From contig NZ_BBCP01000001.1 in the NCBI RefSeq assembly GCF_001316105.1, positions 62,001 through 126,000 on the forward strand: 64,000 nucleotides of DNA, in the 5' to 3' direction. Made by a program: the position numbers and the translations under genes. The notes below the pieces were generated by a model. That model saw only the letters and a program-made list of their open reading frames with translations. It had not been told where the DNA came from and did not search any database. The stretch is from Thermogymnomonas acidicola JCM 13583. Lineage in GTDB: Archaea; Thermoplasmatota; Thermoplasmata; Thermoplasmatales; Thermoplasmataceae. Positions 44,093 to 54,254 of this stretch are shown here, one piece after another. Each line of letters starts with the position of its first letter. The first letter of the stretch is position 1.

Positions 44093-45090
44093 TAGTGGTA
44101 TCCGATGATCTCACGGGCGCTTCACTAATGGCGTCCATGTGCAGGGGGGGAAGGTATATTGTCTACCCGCTGGAAAATGTGGACGAATCTCATCTTAGGG
44201 AATCGTTCATCTCTGTGGATCTTGGCACGAGGGCCCTGGAGGCTGCAGAGGTAGAAGAGAAACTCGACATTTTTGAGCGTCTTCTGGGAGACTCTCCATG
44301 GACTTACAGGATGGACAGCAGCGGTAGGGATAACCTCACTGCATACCTGCGCAGGCTTGTCAAGAAGAGCAGAATAATGATAACATCAACGATACCAGAA
44401 CTCGGAAGGTTCACACTGAACGGCGTCTCAGTGAGTGAAGATGGCAACATCGATCTAAGGGAAAGGGTGTTTCACCAAGCATGCAGGTTCCTGAGGGAGA
44501 GGGTTAAGATTGTGGATTCTAGGACTTGGGAAGATATAGATCGAATATCACAGTTGTGCAGGGAACTATCCTGCATTCCTGTGGATCCAGGACCTTTGAT
44601 TTCAAGGTACCTGGGCAAATCTGGAACCGAACTGCCCATATCAGCAGACGTGGAGAGAGTCTGCTTGGTCATAGGAACTTACAGGCCTAAGACTGTGAAG
44701 CAGATTATTGCACTAAGATCTTCAATTTCAGATGGTTTCCTTAGGATCGGCGGGCATTCAGTGAAGGTGGACATAACATTCGAACCTCTTGAGAGGATGA
44801 AATCAAAAATTGATAGGGACTTCGTAGATCGTCTGGCTAACTATGACCTCATTGTTATCAGTGGTGGCTTAACCGCTGAGACTGTATTGGAAAAATCTGG
44901 TTATCACCACATCCTCTCCAGGCCAGCCGACGTAATCATGACTGGAGCGGGTACAGTGGTTGGTGGGAGACTCGATGGAAAGGAAGTTATACTCAAGGGA
45001 GGGATGGTGGGAGGCGAAGGAATTTATGTGGATCTTATCATGGGAGCAGTGTGTGGTTCACACGCCGTACGGCGTCTCTCCGATCCGTAA
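44089..45090 (+). CDS. Four-carbon acid sugar kinase (DUF1537 family)
   Basis: 333 residues, intact. The N-terminal 'IVVSDDLTGASLMASMC' and the C-terminal 'VISGGLTAETVLEKSG' and 'VILKGGMVGGEGIYVDLIMG' are the ATP/substrate motifs of the DUF1537 (OtnK/DtnK/DenD) family, which phosphorylates tetronates or related acids after side-chain modification. Members usually sit with a dehydrogenase, aldolase or PdxA2. Here the neighbours are a KARI-like protein and a cyclase instead, so the acid handled may differ. Confidence 0.85.
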   Translation: MIVVSDDLTGASLMASMCRGGRYIVYPLENVDESHLRESFISVDLGTRALEAAEVEEKLDIFERLLGDSPWTYRMDSSGRDNLTAYLRRLVKKSRIMITSTIPELGRFTLNGVSVSEDGNIDLRERVFHQACRFLRERVKIVDSRTWEDIDRISQLCRELSCIPVDPGPLISRYLGKSGTELPISADVERVCLVIGTYRPKTVKQIIALRSSISDGFLRIGGHSVKVDITFEPLERMKSKIDRDFVDRLANYDLIVISGGLTAETVLEKSGYHHILSRPADVIMTGAGTVVGGRLDGKEVILKGGMVGGEGIYVDLIMGAVCGSHAVRRLSDP

Positions 45091-45253
45091 TTCGTTATCT
45101 TGAACATGAAAGTGACTTTTCTGCAATCATCTATTGAGTTCGAATCGGGATCTGTTTGAAAGAGGAAACCTTTAAAGTGTAACAATTGACCGGAGGGCAA
45201 TGGTTTATGGGGATATTTTCGTAAGTTCAAGCGGTCTTCGGAACTCAGGTCTT

Positions 45254-45313
45254 GATATATATAATATATTTCAGGAATATGTTCATACCAAAATGTATCT
45301 ACTATTGTAGATA
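45254..45313 (+). promoter_or_regulatory. Promoter with 7-bp inverted repeat before the KARI-like gene
   Basis: The AT run GATATATATAATATATTT (45254-45271) can hold a TATA box. Closer to the gene, TATCTAC (45296-45302), TATT, GTAGATA (45307-45313) is a perfect inverted repeat ending 9 nt before ATG 45323. The palindrome overlaps the expected transcription start, so it is a good candidate operator for the HTH_10 regulator or another repressor. Confidence 0.5.
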
Positions 45314-45322
45314 TAATTGCGT

Positions 45323-46363
45323 ATGCCTGGAAACGAAGGTGGCAACTCTGACAGGATACTGACATCTCTCGGCAACTACAGGGATTTCTATGAGCAGGTA
45401 AAAGCTTCAAGAATATGCATCGTGGGGGGGTACGGGAATCAGGGTAGATCCCAGGCTCTCAATCTGAGGGATTCTGGCTTCAATGTTGTGGTGGGCAACA
45501 TTGATGACTCTTATGCAGAGATCGCTAGAAAGGATGGGTTCAGAGTTATGGGAATACAGGATGCTGTGAAGTTATCCGACATCATATTCTTCTTGATACC
45601 AGACGAGGTACAAGCATCTGTTTTTGAGAGCGATATCAGGCCGTCCCTCTCGAAGGGCAAGACCATAGTTTTCGCATCAGGATACAATTACTTTTACGGC
45701 TTTGTTAGCCCACCACCTGATGTTAACGTTATAATGATCGCGCCTAGGATGATCGGTTGGGGGGGTGTTAGAGATGTATATGTCAGGGGAATGGGATTTC
45801 CTGCCCTAGTGGCGGTGGGCCAAGATGCTGATGGAAGAGCCGAGGGAATAATGCTCTCGCTCTGTGAGGGCCTAGGAATTTTCAGATCTGGTGGATGTGC
45901 CGTCAGATCGTCGTTCAGGGAAGAGACCCTCGTTGACCTTCTGACAGAACACTCCTGGGCCGGAGCAATGCTCTTCCTCTTCCGAGCATACTACGATGTT
46001 GCTACTTCTCTAGGAGCATCACCTGAGGCGGTTATACTCGAGCTGTACGGATCTGGTGAGTTGGCGGAAATTGCAGAGTCCATGAGGAACATGGGTCTCT
46101 TCAAGCAGCTAAGGACGCACTCCACCACAAGTCAGTATGGTCAGCTGACAAGGGGACCACTCTACGTGACTGATGATGTCAGGAAAACGCTATACAACGA
46201 GGCTATCAAAATACTAAATGGGGAATTCGCAAGGGAGTGGCACCAGGAGCAGGTTTCGGGTGGAACTGTTCTTAGGATGTCTCTTCGCCTATCATCTGAA
46301 CACCCGATGGAGAGGGAGGAAGAAAGGCTTTACAGGATCCTGGGGGGGAGGGAAGGAAATTGA
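45323..46363 (+). CDS. Divergent ketol-acid reductoisomerase-like protein
   Basis: 346 residues, intact frame. The N-terminal Rossmann loop 'IVGGYGNQGRSQALNLRDSG' and the helical domain ('RSSFREETLVDLLTEHSWAG', 'HSTTSQYGQLTRGPLYV') match class I IlvC. The IlvC motif 'APKGPGHxVR' reads 'APRMIGWGGVRDVYVRGMGF', so the catalytic Lys and His of that loop are replaced. It is also not beside ilvB/leu genes but in a sugar-acid type cluster. It probably reduces or isomerises another 2-keto acid; function unknown. TTG 45317 is an alternative start. Confidence 0.75.
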   Translation: MPGNEGGNSDRILTSLGNYRDFYEQVKASRICIVGGYGNQGRSQALNLRDSGFNVVVGNIDDSYAEIARKDGFRVMGIQDAVKLSDIIFFLIPDEVQASVFESDIRPSLSKGKTIVFASGYNYFYGFVSPPPDVNVIMIAPRMIGWGGVRDVYVRGMGFPALVAVGQDADGRAEGIMLSLCEGLGIFRSGGCAVRSSFREETLVDLLTEHSWAGAMLFLFRAYYDVATSLGASPEAVILELYGSGELAEIAESMRNMGLFKQLRTHSTTSQYGQLTRGPLYVTDDVRKTLYNEAIKILNGEFAREWHQEQVSGGTVLRMSLRLSSEHPMEREEERLYRILGGREGN

Positions 46364-47095
46364 GCATATCCGTTTTTGGTTCCGAAGAGTTCGATGTCAT
46401 CGACCTCACTAACACGATTTACAGCGGGATGCCTGTGTGGCCTGGCCACTCACAGCTTGTCGTTGAGGATCTCAAACTACTCACTGTGGACGGTTATGCT
46501 GTCAAGAAGATATCCATGAACACGCACATAGGCACTCACATAGACACCGAGGCCCACATGGTTGAGAATGGCCGGACGCTGGACAGGTACCCCCATTGAA
46601 ACATATTTCGGGCGAACACTGGTAGTTGATGTGAGCTCAACTCCAGCAGGGAAACCAATACCTCTTGATACTGTAAGAAAGCATTTGGAACAGAAGAAGG
46701 GATCGGAGATACTTCTGCTTCACACGGGGGGGCACTCTCTCAGAAGGGGGGGAAACAACTCCAGGTACCTTTTTGAGTGGCCCTATGTGGACTTGGATCT
46801 GGCACAGTACCTGTCCACTAAAGGTCTGAAGGCAGTTGGAACCGATGGACTGAGCATAGCCGGCTGGGGGGGAGGCTCCGTTCCTGGACACGGACCGATA
46901 ACGTCCACTGCCAGGGAGGTTCATCAGACACTCCTGAGGATGGGCACAATCATAATTGAGGAACTCACAAACCTTGACAAACTCCTCCAGGGGGGGAAAG
47001 AGTTCGCCGATGTTTACACCATCTTCCTGCCTCTTAGGATCGATGGCTCTGACGGAAGTCCTGTAAGGGCCGTTGCTTTGAAAAGGAGGGATTAG
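46360..47095 (+). CDS. Cyclase-family metal hydrolase (kynurenine formamidase-like), frame broken
   Basis: PF04199-type fold: 'VIDLTNTIYSGMPVWPGH' followed by the metal motif 'NTHIGTHIDTEAHMV' (HxGTHxDxxxH). Further 'LLLHTGGHS' and 'VGTDGLSIAGWGGGSVPGHG' fit the family's second half, where a conserved 'D...S.D' loop lies. A C-run/one-base error near 46592 breaks the frame. TTG start overlaps the KARI-like stop. Such enzymes open amide or lactone-like rings; a lactonase role for a sugar or keto acid would fit the cluster (inference). Confidence 0.8.
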
Positions 47096-48463
47096 ATGGC
47101 CGAGGTTCAGTACAGGGGGGGAGAATACGAGGAGAAGGTTAATGCTGAGAAGGCAGTTTGGGGGGGAACCAGAGGAAAAAAATATGGAGTGTACCTTTTC
47201 GCAATAGCGCTCCTCGGGTGGGCACTGGCATCGTACAACTACAACCTTCTAACCGTGGCCTATCCTGTTGTGGAAAAGGCTCTTCACCTAACCGCAGCTG
47301 AGGTTGGGGAAACTGGCACGGTGATCAGTCTGGTCTCGATCTTCGTGCCCATAGCAGTTGGTTACTGGATGGATGCCAGGGGAAGAAGGATCATGTGGAT
47401 GACCGTGCTCGCTATATCAGCAGTTTTCACGGCGCTGACTGCAATTGCATCTAACTTTGCTGAACTTGTATTCTTCAGGTCAGTGGCATCAGCGTTCGGC
47501 CTCTCCGAGCTCGGTGTTTCTGTCACAATAGTTAACGAATCCCTTGGCCCCAAGAGCAGAGGCTGGCTCTATTCATGGGTTCAAGGCGGATGGCCACTGG
47601 GTGTTTTCATAGCATCCGGAATATATCTCGCAACGATCTCCTTCGGCTTCAGGGTAGTCTTTGCCATAGGTGCCATACCTCTCATAGCCGTTTTCATTGG
47701 AAGATACTGGATCAAGGATCCAGAGAGGTACGAGAACCTGAAAAAGATAAGGGAACTCCTGAAGAAGGGAGTTCCGAAAAGTCAGATTGCAGGAATAGAG
47801 GAGTTTGAGGCGGATCTGGACGAATCACAGAAGGTGACATTCAGGCAAATATTCGCAACGCCTGGCTATGTCAGGCGCCAGCTGATCAAGGTCATGGTCA
47901 CATGGTTTTTCTACGCATCGTCCTGGATGCTTCCTAACGTTTTCATTTCAGCCTTCCTCGTAAACTTCTACGGTTGGTCATCAAGCTATGTTGCCCTCCT
48001 GCTGCTTATTTCTGGTGGCCTCGGCTTTTTCTTTTATCCCCCCCTGGGAGGATACCTTGGAGAAAAGTTTGGTCGGAAATATGTGCTTATAGGCTCTGCA
48101 GCTTTCACACCACTGCTGGCAGGCTTGTTTATCCTGAATGTCCACAACGTACTGGTTGCATCGATACTCTATTTCTTCATATACCAGGTTACTAATGGTA
48201 CATGGTCCGGTGTGGGCTACACTTACTGGGCCGAAAGCTTTCCCACTAGGGTGAGGGGCACCGTCATGGGCTTCCTCACCGGATGGTTCAACTTTTCCAA
48301 CTTTGCAGGTAGCCTGATATACACGGCCCTAGTTATAGTATTCGTGCATTCGCCCATACTCATCTGGGTGATTCTCGGTGTAATACTGTCCGCTGGTGAA
48401 CTGAGCTCCATAGCGCTTAGAAACATAAAACCTGGAAGTACGCTGGAGGAGATCGCTGTGTAA
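47096..48463 (+). CDS. MFS transporter (sialate/metabolite:H+ type)
   Basis: 455 residues, intact, 12 helices with a long cytoplasmic loop (residues ~205-260, charged, 'KKIRELLKKGVPKSQIAG'). 'GYWMDARGRRIMWMTVLAIS' is the MFS loop 2-3 motif and 'GGYLGEKFGRKYVLIGSAAF' the second copy. The start follows the cyclase stop without a gap. It is the second carrier of this catabolic cluster, so two related acids or a substrate and a product may be exchanged. Confidence 0.9.
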   Translation: MAEVQYRGGEYEEKVNAEKAVWGGTRGKKYGVYLFAIALLGWALASYNYNLLTVAYPVVEKALHLTAAEVGETGTVISLVSIFVPIAVGYWMDARGRRIMWMTVLAISAVFTALTAIASNFAELVFFRSVASAFGLSELGVSVTIVNESLGPKSRGWLYSWVQGGWPLGVFIASGIYLATISFGFRVVFAIGAIPLIAVFIGRYWIKDPERYENLKKIRELLKKGVPKSQIAGIEEFEADLDESQKVTFRQIFATPGYVRRQLIKVMVTWFFYASSWMLPNVFISAFLVNFYGWSSSYVALLLLISGGLGFFFYPPLGGYLGEKFGRKYVLIGSAAFTPLLAGLFILNVHNVLVASILYFFIYQVTNGTWSGVGYTYWAESFPTRVRGTVMGFLTGWFNFSNFAGSLIYTALVIVFVHSPILIWVILGVILSAGELSSIALRNIKPGSTLEEIAV

Positions 48464-48519
48464 ACTGTAATTCAATAGGCTGGTGAAATTGAATGAAGAC
48501 CCTGTCAGGCGGGCGGTAA

Positions 48520-49089
48520 TGTTCATTTACCTTGACATGGATTGCTTCAACGGGCTGTGGCGCACAAGCAGCGCGGGAAAGTTCAATGTAACTTACGGAG
48601 GCTAAATAAAGTACCGGCTGCCTTTCCAGTAGGACATATTGTTTTTTCCTCCTTGACAACACCGAGATATGGGTAGGTAACTACAAGCTCTTACTTAAGA
48701 GGGTAATCAGAGGGTATTTCGCTTACCTTGACCAGCCCTATGCGTGGACGAAGGGGAAACAGTTCGTTAACTGCTTTTCGGTCCTGAAGGTCCCCGGCGA
48801 AAACCTGAATGCACTGCACACGCTTATACACGAGGTGTCGCATGCGAGGCTCGATCACCTGTATAGAAAGGATCTCCCAAGGGGGGGCATCGCAGAGGCG
48901 GAGGCCGAACTTTCGACTTACCTTGTCGGCGCACACTTCGGCTTCGATTTCAGGGAGGATTCCGCAGCGTACATAAGGGGATGGCTCGAACATGCCAGGG
49001 CCGATGGCAAAGGCCTAGGTAAGGAAAACATCGACCGGGTTATGAACAACGCGAGGTGGCTGATAAACGAGATATCTGCAAGGCTGTGA
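48520..49089 (+). pseudogene. Truncated zincin (ArdC/ImmA-like metallopeptidase remnant)
   Basis: A frame open from 48608 to TGA 49087-49089 encodes 'LHTLIHEVSHARLDHLYR' with the HExxH-type zinc motif HEVSH, then 'IAEAEAELSTYLVGAHFGFD' and 'DSAAYIRGWLEHARADGKG', the arrangement of antirestriction ArdC-type and ImmA-type proteins. No start codon is found: the frame begins after a TAA (48606-48608 region) with only Cys/Leu codons. A short ORF 48519-48605 may be the detached N-terminus. I read it as a decayed or mis-sequenced mobile-element gene. Confidence 0.55.
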
Positions 49090-49269
49090 GGTTTTAGCAA
49101 TTCCGGAATATATTATAACCTAGTCTTTTTAAGACTTTACACTGACATCCTCAAATTTTTGGATTAAATGAGGTCACTAATCTACTGATGCCGGATCACT
49201 GTCAAACAAGACTGCAACATGAGGTTCTTTTTCTAGTCTATCAATTATCAGGCTTAAATAAAATTTCAT
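49090..49269. other. AT-rich intergenic sequence
   Basis: 180 nt, strongly AT-rich compared with the flanking core genes. It contains TTTTTAAGACTTTAC around 49126-49141 that could end transcription. No ORF or RNA recognised. Confidence 0.4.
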
Positions 49270-49884
49270 TTATTCTCTATTTTTATTAGCTTTTTGCTTT
49301 GTTGCCCTTAAGTGATTTCTAACATTCATTGTTAAAAATAAAATGGAAAATACTAAAAGTATGACACCTAATTCAATTTGATTATTGCCGTTAATTGCAA
49401 TTTCTGGATAGTTTTCGGCCACTCCTACTAATATGTCAGCGATACTGCCAGGGAATATAATAACAAAGGCAAATTCAGAAAGCTCGGTAAATACTGATTT
49501 GATAGATTTTTTAATATTTTTCTCGTATATAGGCTTGTATGCATCTATAACAGCTAATTCGCGGTCATCATACCTAGATTTTCTCCACACTTCAACACCG
49601 ATGATTCTCCGCATTTTCGAGATAAATCTTGAAGTCAAATAAAGAAAAAGCCCAAGCGCGAAGGCTACCACAGAAAAAAACGAACTATAATAAAGCAAAG
49701 GACTGAAGCCTACCCAAAAGGAGGAAGAAATTGAAGAATATATTGTAAATAGGCTTGATAAAAGAGCGGGAGCTAATTTCTTTAAGATAACGGTAAATAT
49801 TTGAATCCTGTTGTTATGAGTGTCATATCCCAAAATAGAAGCAGCCGATTTGTTGATTGAATCTTCTGGATACAATTCTTCCAT
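49270..49884 (-). CDS. Membrane protein of unknown function, AT-rich gene
   Basis: 204 residues. Predicted membrane segments lie near residues 39-57, 64-85, 133-153 and 168-187, with a basic cytoplasmic stretch between helices 2 and 3 ('RFISKMRRIIGVEVWRKSRY'). No motif recognised. Its codon use is clearly more AT-rich than the housekeeping genes and it stands alone between a zincin remnant and an integrase, which suggests horizontal acquisition. A small effector-type protein is possible but not shown. Confidence 0.6.
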   Translation of the reverse strand: MEELYPEDSINKSAASILGYDTHNNRIQIFTVILKKLAPALLSSLFTIYSSISSSFWVGFSPLLYYSSFFSVVAFALGLFLYLTSRFISKMRRIIGVEVWRKSRYDDRELAVIDAYKPIYEKNIKKSIKSVFTELSEFAFVIIFPGSIADILVGVAENYPEIAINGNNQIELGVILLVFSILFLTMNVRNHLRATKQKANKNRE

Positions 49885-50162
49885 AGGTATTTATAAGCAA
49901 CGCTTTTATTTTTATGTCCACACTATTTAAGATATAAGCCCAAGTTGAAGCGGTATAGAACGCTATAGAATGAGAGGAGAATAATTGATTTTCGGTAGGG
50001 TTCAAAAATTGATTCTCTTTAAATACCATTATCGTTCGATCTTAACGTCCTTAACTCTCCTTCAGAGAGGAGCTGAGTGTTCAACTCTATCATTAGGACT
50101 TGAACATCAATACGCGTACGTTTCATTAACTCGAGTAAATAAAAATATCAAAACAAGGCGGA
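49885..50162. other. AT-rich intergenic sequence before integrase
   Basis: 278 nt with no supported gene. AT patches (49916-49932, 50138-50155) could serve promoters for either flank; 50138-50150 (AATAAAAATATC) is ~20 nt before the integrase ATG. Confidence 0.4.
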
Positions 50163-50851
50163 ATGGACAAGTTTAAATTAGACCTGAACATCATATTCCA
50201 TCATAGATCCGATACTCATAGAATTCGGTGAACCGAAGCACAGGAGGAAGATCGGAAAGACGATCATAGAGGAAGATCCGACGAGGCCCAACGTCGTGCA
50301 GATGAGGACGCGAATACTGCGCCCATCGGAATACGAAGCCCTTCGATCCGCAGCGTCGCCCAAATACCGCGTGGTCTTCGATGCTGCTCTATTGACGGGC
50401 ATGCGTGTTGTTGAGCTTAGATTGTTTCTCAAGAATCCTGCATGGTTCGACGGTACCTTCATTCACCTGCCAAGGGTCGCAATCAAGAAAAGGAAGGCCA
50501 CCATAAACCAGAGGTGGGTACACCTGTCCGCACGGGGGGGGCGGGCGCTGATAGAAAACATACACCAGATACTGGGGGGGACCTGGGAACTACCCTCCGA
50601 ATCTGCGCTGCGCAGGTACCTGATTCGGTGTGCACGGCGGGCAGGGGTGGATCCTAGGGGGATTGAACATGAAGATGTTCCGGAAGACCTGGGAGTCCTG
50701 GCTTATCGCATCCTATCCGGACAGGAAGGAGGAGGTATTCCTGAGCCAGGGGCACACCTCCCTGACGGCCCTCCAACACTATGTGAACTTACCGTTTACC
50801 GACGAGGATCGCATGAAAATGAAAGAATGGGTGGAGGGGGGGTGGAGATGA
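50163..50851 (+). CDS. Tyrosine recombinase/integrase, frame broken
   Basis: About 228 residues: 'LRPSEYEALRSAASPKYR', the first catalytic Arg in 'DAALLTGMRVVELRLF', a basic beta-sheet region ('AIKKRKATINQRWVHLS'), then after a frame change near 50660 'KMFRKTWESWLIASYPDRKE' and 'FLSQGHTSLTALQHYVNLPF' with the GH and nucleophile Tyr. The first 20 codons from ATG 50163 are joined across another break near 50200. Short archaeal integrases of this kind come from plasmids or viruses. Its stop overlaps the start of the restriction-modification gene. Confidence 0.75.
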
Positions 50852-53800
50852 GCATCGACGAGCGTACCATAGTCGCTGACGTGAAGAGTTATATCGATAG
50901 CCTCGACGGCTTCAGGGCCGAAGTGGAGGAGCACGCAGAGAAAATTAAAAGGATGGATCTTACCATATATTATGGAAGGAGGCTCATCTGCACTGCAGAA
51001 TTTAAAAGGCCTACAACCATAGAAGGCAAGACACCGAGAAACTTCGATGTGGTCATGGACGCTTTCCTAAAGGCTAGCAACAAGAACCCGCCGCCTAGGT
51101 TCTTCGTCACATCGAACTTCAACGAGACAATATTGTGGGATAACAGCGATACGACGAAGCCGGTGATGGCCAGGGATGTATATACGATATACCTTGAGAG
51201 GAAGATAAACAACGATGAGGACTTTGAGGACGATGAAGTCAGGGAAGAGATAAAGAGGAAGATGCAGGGCCTTGTTTCTTACATAAAGGAGCTGTACGAA
51301 GGTACGAAGAAGGCCCATTACAAGCCGCTTGGCGAGAGCTTCATCCTTGGCCTTAACGCTCACCTTGAAAGCGCAGCATCCGTGATAAAGAGGCACGTCC
51401 CGGATAAGGTATTGCAGAAGTGGTGGAAGGACCAGGGATACGTACCGAAGGTCACCTTTGACGATTCGGATCGTGAGAAGATAGCGAAGTACAGCCTGTA
51501 TGTGCTTGCGAACAAGGTCGTTTTCTATTATGTCCTGAGGCGTATGTTCCCGGCCATCCGGAAGATCGATGCCAATAAGGAGGGCATAGACGATCTAAAG
51601 GCGGAGCTGGGATTTATGCTTCAGCGCCGCGAAGAAGGTGTCAGGAGACTACGAAACCGTATTCGAGGAAAGCGAGGCTGACCTCATTCCGTTCCAGAAC
51701 CAGGAGAACCTCGATTCAGTAAGGGCCCTCATAAGATTCCTGGAAGACTATGACTTTAGTGGCCTCACGCAGGATCTCCTCGGAAACATCTATGACAGGC
51801 TCATAAGCCTGAGGAGAGGCATGCAAACGGCCAGTACTACACACCGATACCAGTGGTGGATCTGATCAACGCCCTCGCTATAAAGAGGAAGGATGCAAGG
51901 GTCATGGACCCGGCATGCGGTTCCGGGACCTTCCTGTCCAGGGCCTTCGATCTGAAGCTGAAACTGTACGGTAAGGACGACGAGGCCACAAGAGAAGCGA
52001 TCATGGGGACATTTTCGGGTGCGACATAGCAGCCTATCCAGCACACCTGGCAACTATCGCCCTGGCATCGAAGCTGCTGATGTACAACCCGTCCGTGTAC
52101 CCGAATATACTGAGAAAGGACTTCCTGGATGTCAGGGCAACGAACGTAATACCGAAACTGCGGACGGAGTACGAAGGGAACGTGAAAAATCATACGATAT
52201 CGCTTAATGGCGAAGAGAAGGTCGTATCGTTCAAGCCCATAGACGCCTTTGTCGGAAATTTACCGTACATAAGGCAGGAGGACATACCTAACAAGGATGA
52301 GGAGAGGAAGAAGGTAGCGGACTTCCTCAGCCAGAACGGCTATGCCGGTGCAGGCGAAGAATATCTTTACGCACCAGACAGGGGGGGTGCCGATTTTCAT
52401 GTCTATTTCTGGTACTACCTGCTTCCCTTTCTGAAAGAAGGTTCGATGGTCGGCTTCCTCACTTCCGATACGTGGATGAACGTTGAATACGGCGAGGGCT
52501 TCAAGAAGTTCCTGAACAGGTACTTCAAAATACGGTATATCATCGATTCCTCCGTAGAAAGGTGGTTCGAGGACGCTCTCGTAAATACGATCATAACTGT
52601 AATCGAGAGGACTGATAACAAGGAAGAGAGGGAAAACAATGAGATCAAATTCGTCAGGATAAACAGGCGGATATCGGAGATCATAAGGAATCTGGATGAC
52701 GCTTTGCGCATAGCGGATGCGCTGGAAAAGGGAAAGGATGCGGACGGCGTAACGATAGTGAGAAAAGTCAGGCAGGGCGATATAGACTTCGACGATACGC
52801 TGAAAGGCAAACTTTTCCCCCCTATCTGAGAGGACCTGATGAGTTCTTCGAGATAGTGAACAATAGAAATATGGTGCCGATGGATAAGATAATAGATGTT
52901 AGATCCGGTATTAAAACTGGGGCAAATGAATTCTTCTACGTAACGGACGTTACTGATGAATACGGCGATGAAGATCTCAAGGAGCTCTTCGGCCTCCACA
53001 GGGAGAGACAAAGAAGATAAGGGTCATAAAGGACGGCCTGGGCGCAGTCCATTTGATAGAAGCGGAATACCTGAGGCCGATACTGAAAAGCCCCCCCAAG
53101 GAGTTCACACAACCAGGCAAACTTATATTCAATGATTCCACAAAGAAGTATGTAGTCCTCATAGAGGAAGAGGACAGGATGAAGATCAAGAAACATGCCC
53201 TCGAGTACATAGAGTACGGAGAAAGGAATCCCGCAGGAGAACCGTATTCGGAGAGGTCAACATGCAGGGCCAGAAAGCCCTGGTGGAAGCTCTCGCCGGT
53301 GGTTCAGCCGGATATTGCCATAACAGAGTATTTTTCCTCCAATTTTATATTTCCCAAGACTTCTTTTCTGTTGGATACCGCGCTTAATTTCGGAAAAATC
53401 CGAAACGAATATTTTGATGACCTTCTGAGCGTTTACTCGTTCCTAAACTCATCCCTGAGCTACCTATATGCGGATCTGTATGGAAGGAACTATGGGGGAG
53501 GCCCGGCAGGATTCGTGGTTTACGAGGTACAGAAACTTCCAGTACCGAGACCGGAGGCAATGAGACCATATTACCATGATTTGGAAGGCATAATGCACAG
53601 GATGGAGGAGAGGAAGATCGGGTCCGTTTTTGAAGAGATATGGGATATGAAGGGAGAATTCAGCCTTGATTCGGTAAAAAAGGACCGATTGGAACTTGAT
53701 CGAACCATTCTGAAAGCTTTAGGTTTCGAAGACCCGGATAGATTCCTGAGATCTTATTATCCCAGTGTTGTCAGGATCGTAAAGGAAAGGCTGGAAAAGG

Positions 53801-54254
53801 CGAAGAGCGTTAAGACTTCTAATAGAAAGGAAAAGATCTCACTGTCTAAGGTTGCTGACGATATCATTGCGCGCATCAATGTCAAGAACTTCCCCCCCAG
53901 GACTATGTAAAAGATGTAGCGGACACATTGACCCTGAGGAAAGGGACGAAGATATCGCAGGGAAGGGATCTTGAAGGCAACTACGTGTCAATAGACGGAA
54001 AGAAGGAGTACTACGATACACCGGTCATGGCCAGGTACGTTTATTACTGCGCCCTGCGCGGCATGGATCGCATACAGGTGCCTGCGGATCTTGAGGCTGT
54101 GCTCAAGGAGTTCGAGGAGGATCTCGAATCCTGGAGGAAAAGCATTGAAACTGAGATAGAGAGCATAACGGACGACGAGAAATACAGGGCGAAACTGTTC
54201 GAGTTATGCGTAAAGAAGTTGAACTACCCCCCCATGCTTGATAAACCCTCATGA
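50848..54254 (+). CDS. Type IIG restriction-modification enzyme (nuclease-methyltransferase fusion), frame broken
   Basis: ~1130 residues in one chain. The N-terminal nuclease has a PD-(D/E)xK pattern: Asp in 'MDLTIYYGRR' and 'TAEFKRPTT'. The N6-adenine methyltransferase has motif I 'VMDPACGSGTFLSRAF' (nt ~51898-51945) and motif IV 'FVGNLPYIRQ' (NPPY variant). The C-terminal half contains TaqI-like target-recognition segments ('YVVLIEEEDRMKIKKHALEY', 'YLYADLYGRNYGGGPAGFVV'). Frame breaks at ~51640, 51815, 52012, 52822, 53005 and 53895. The ATG overlaps the integrase stop. It both cuts and methylates a specific site. Confidence 0.85.

Noticed and set aside
45130-45160. tRNA T-arm-like sequence GAGTTCGAATCGGG, possible att fragment
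   Set aside because: It does not match the tRNA-Ala 3' end and has no acceptor pairing; coincidence is simpler.
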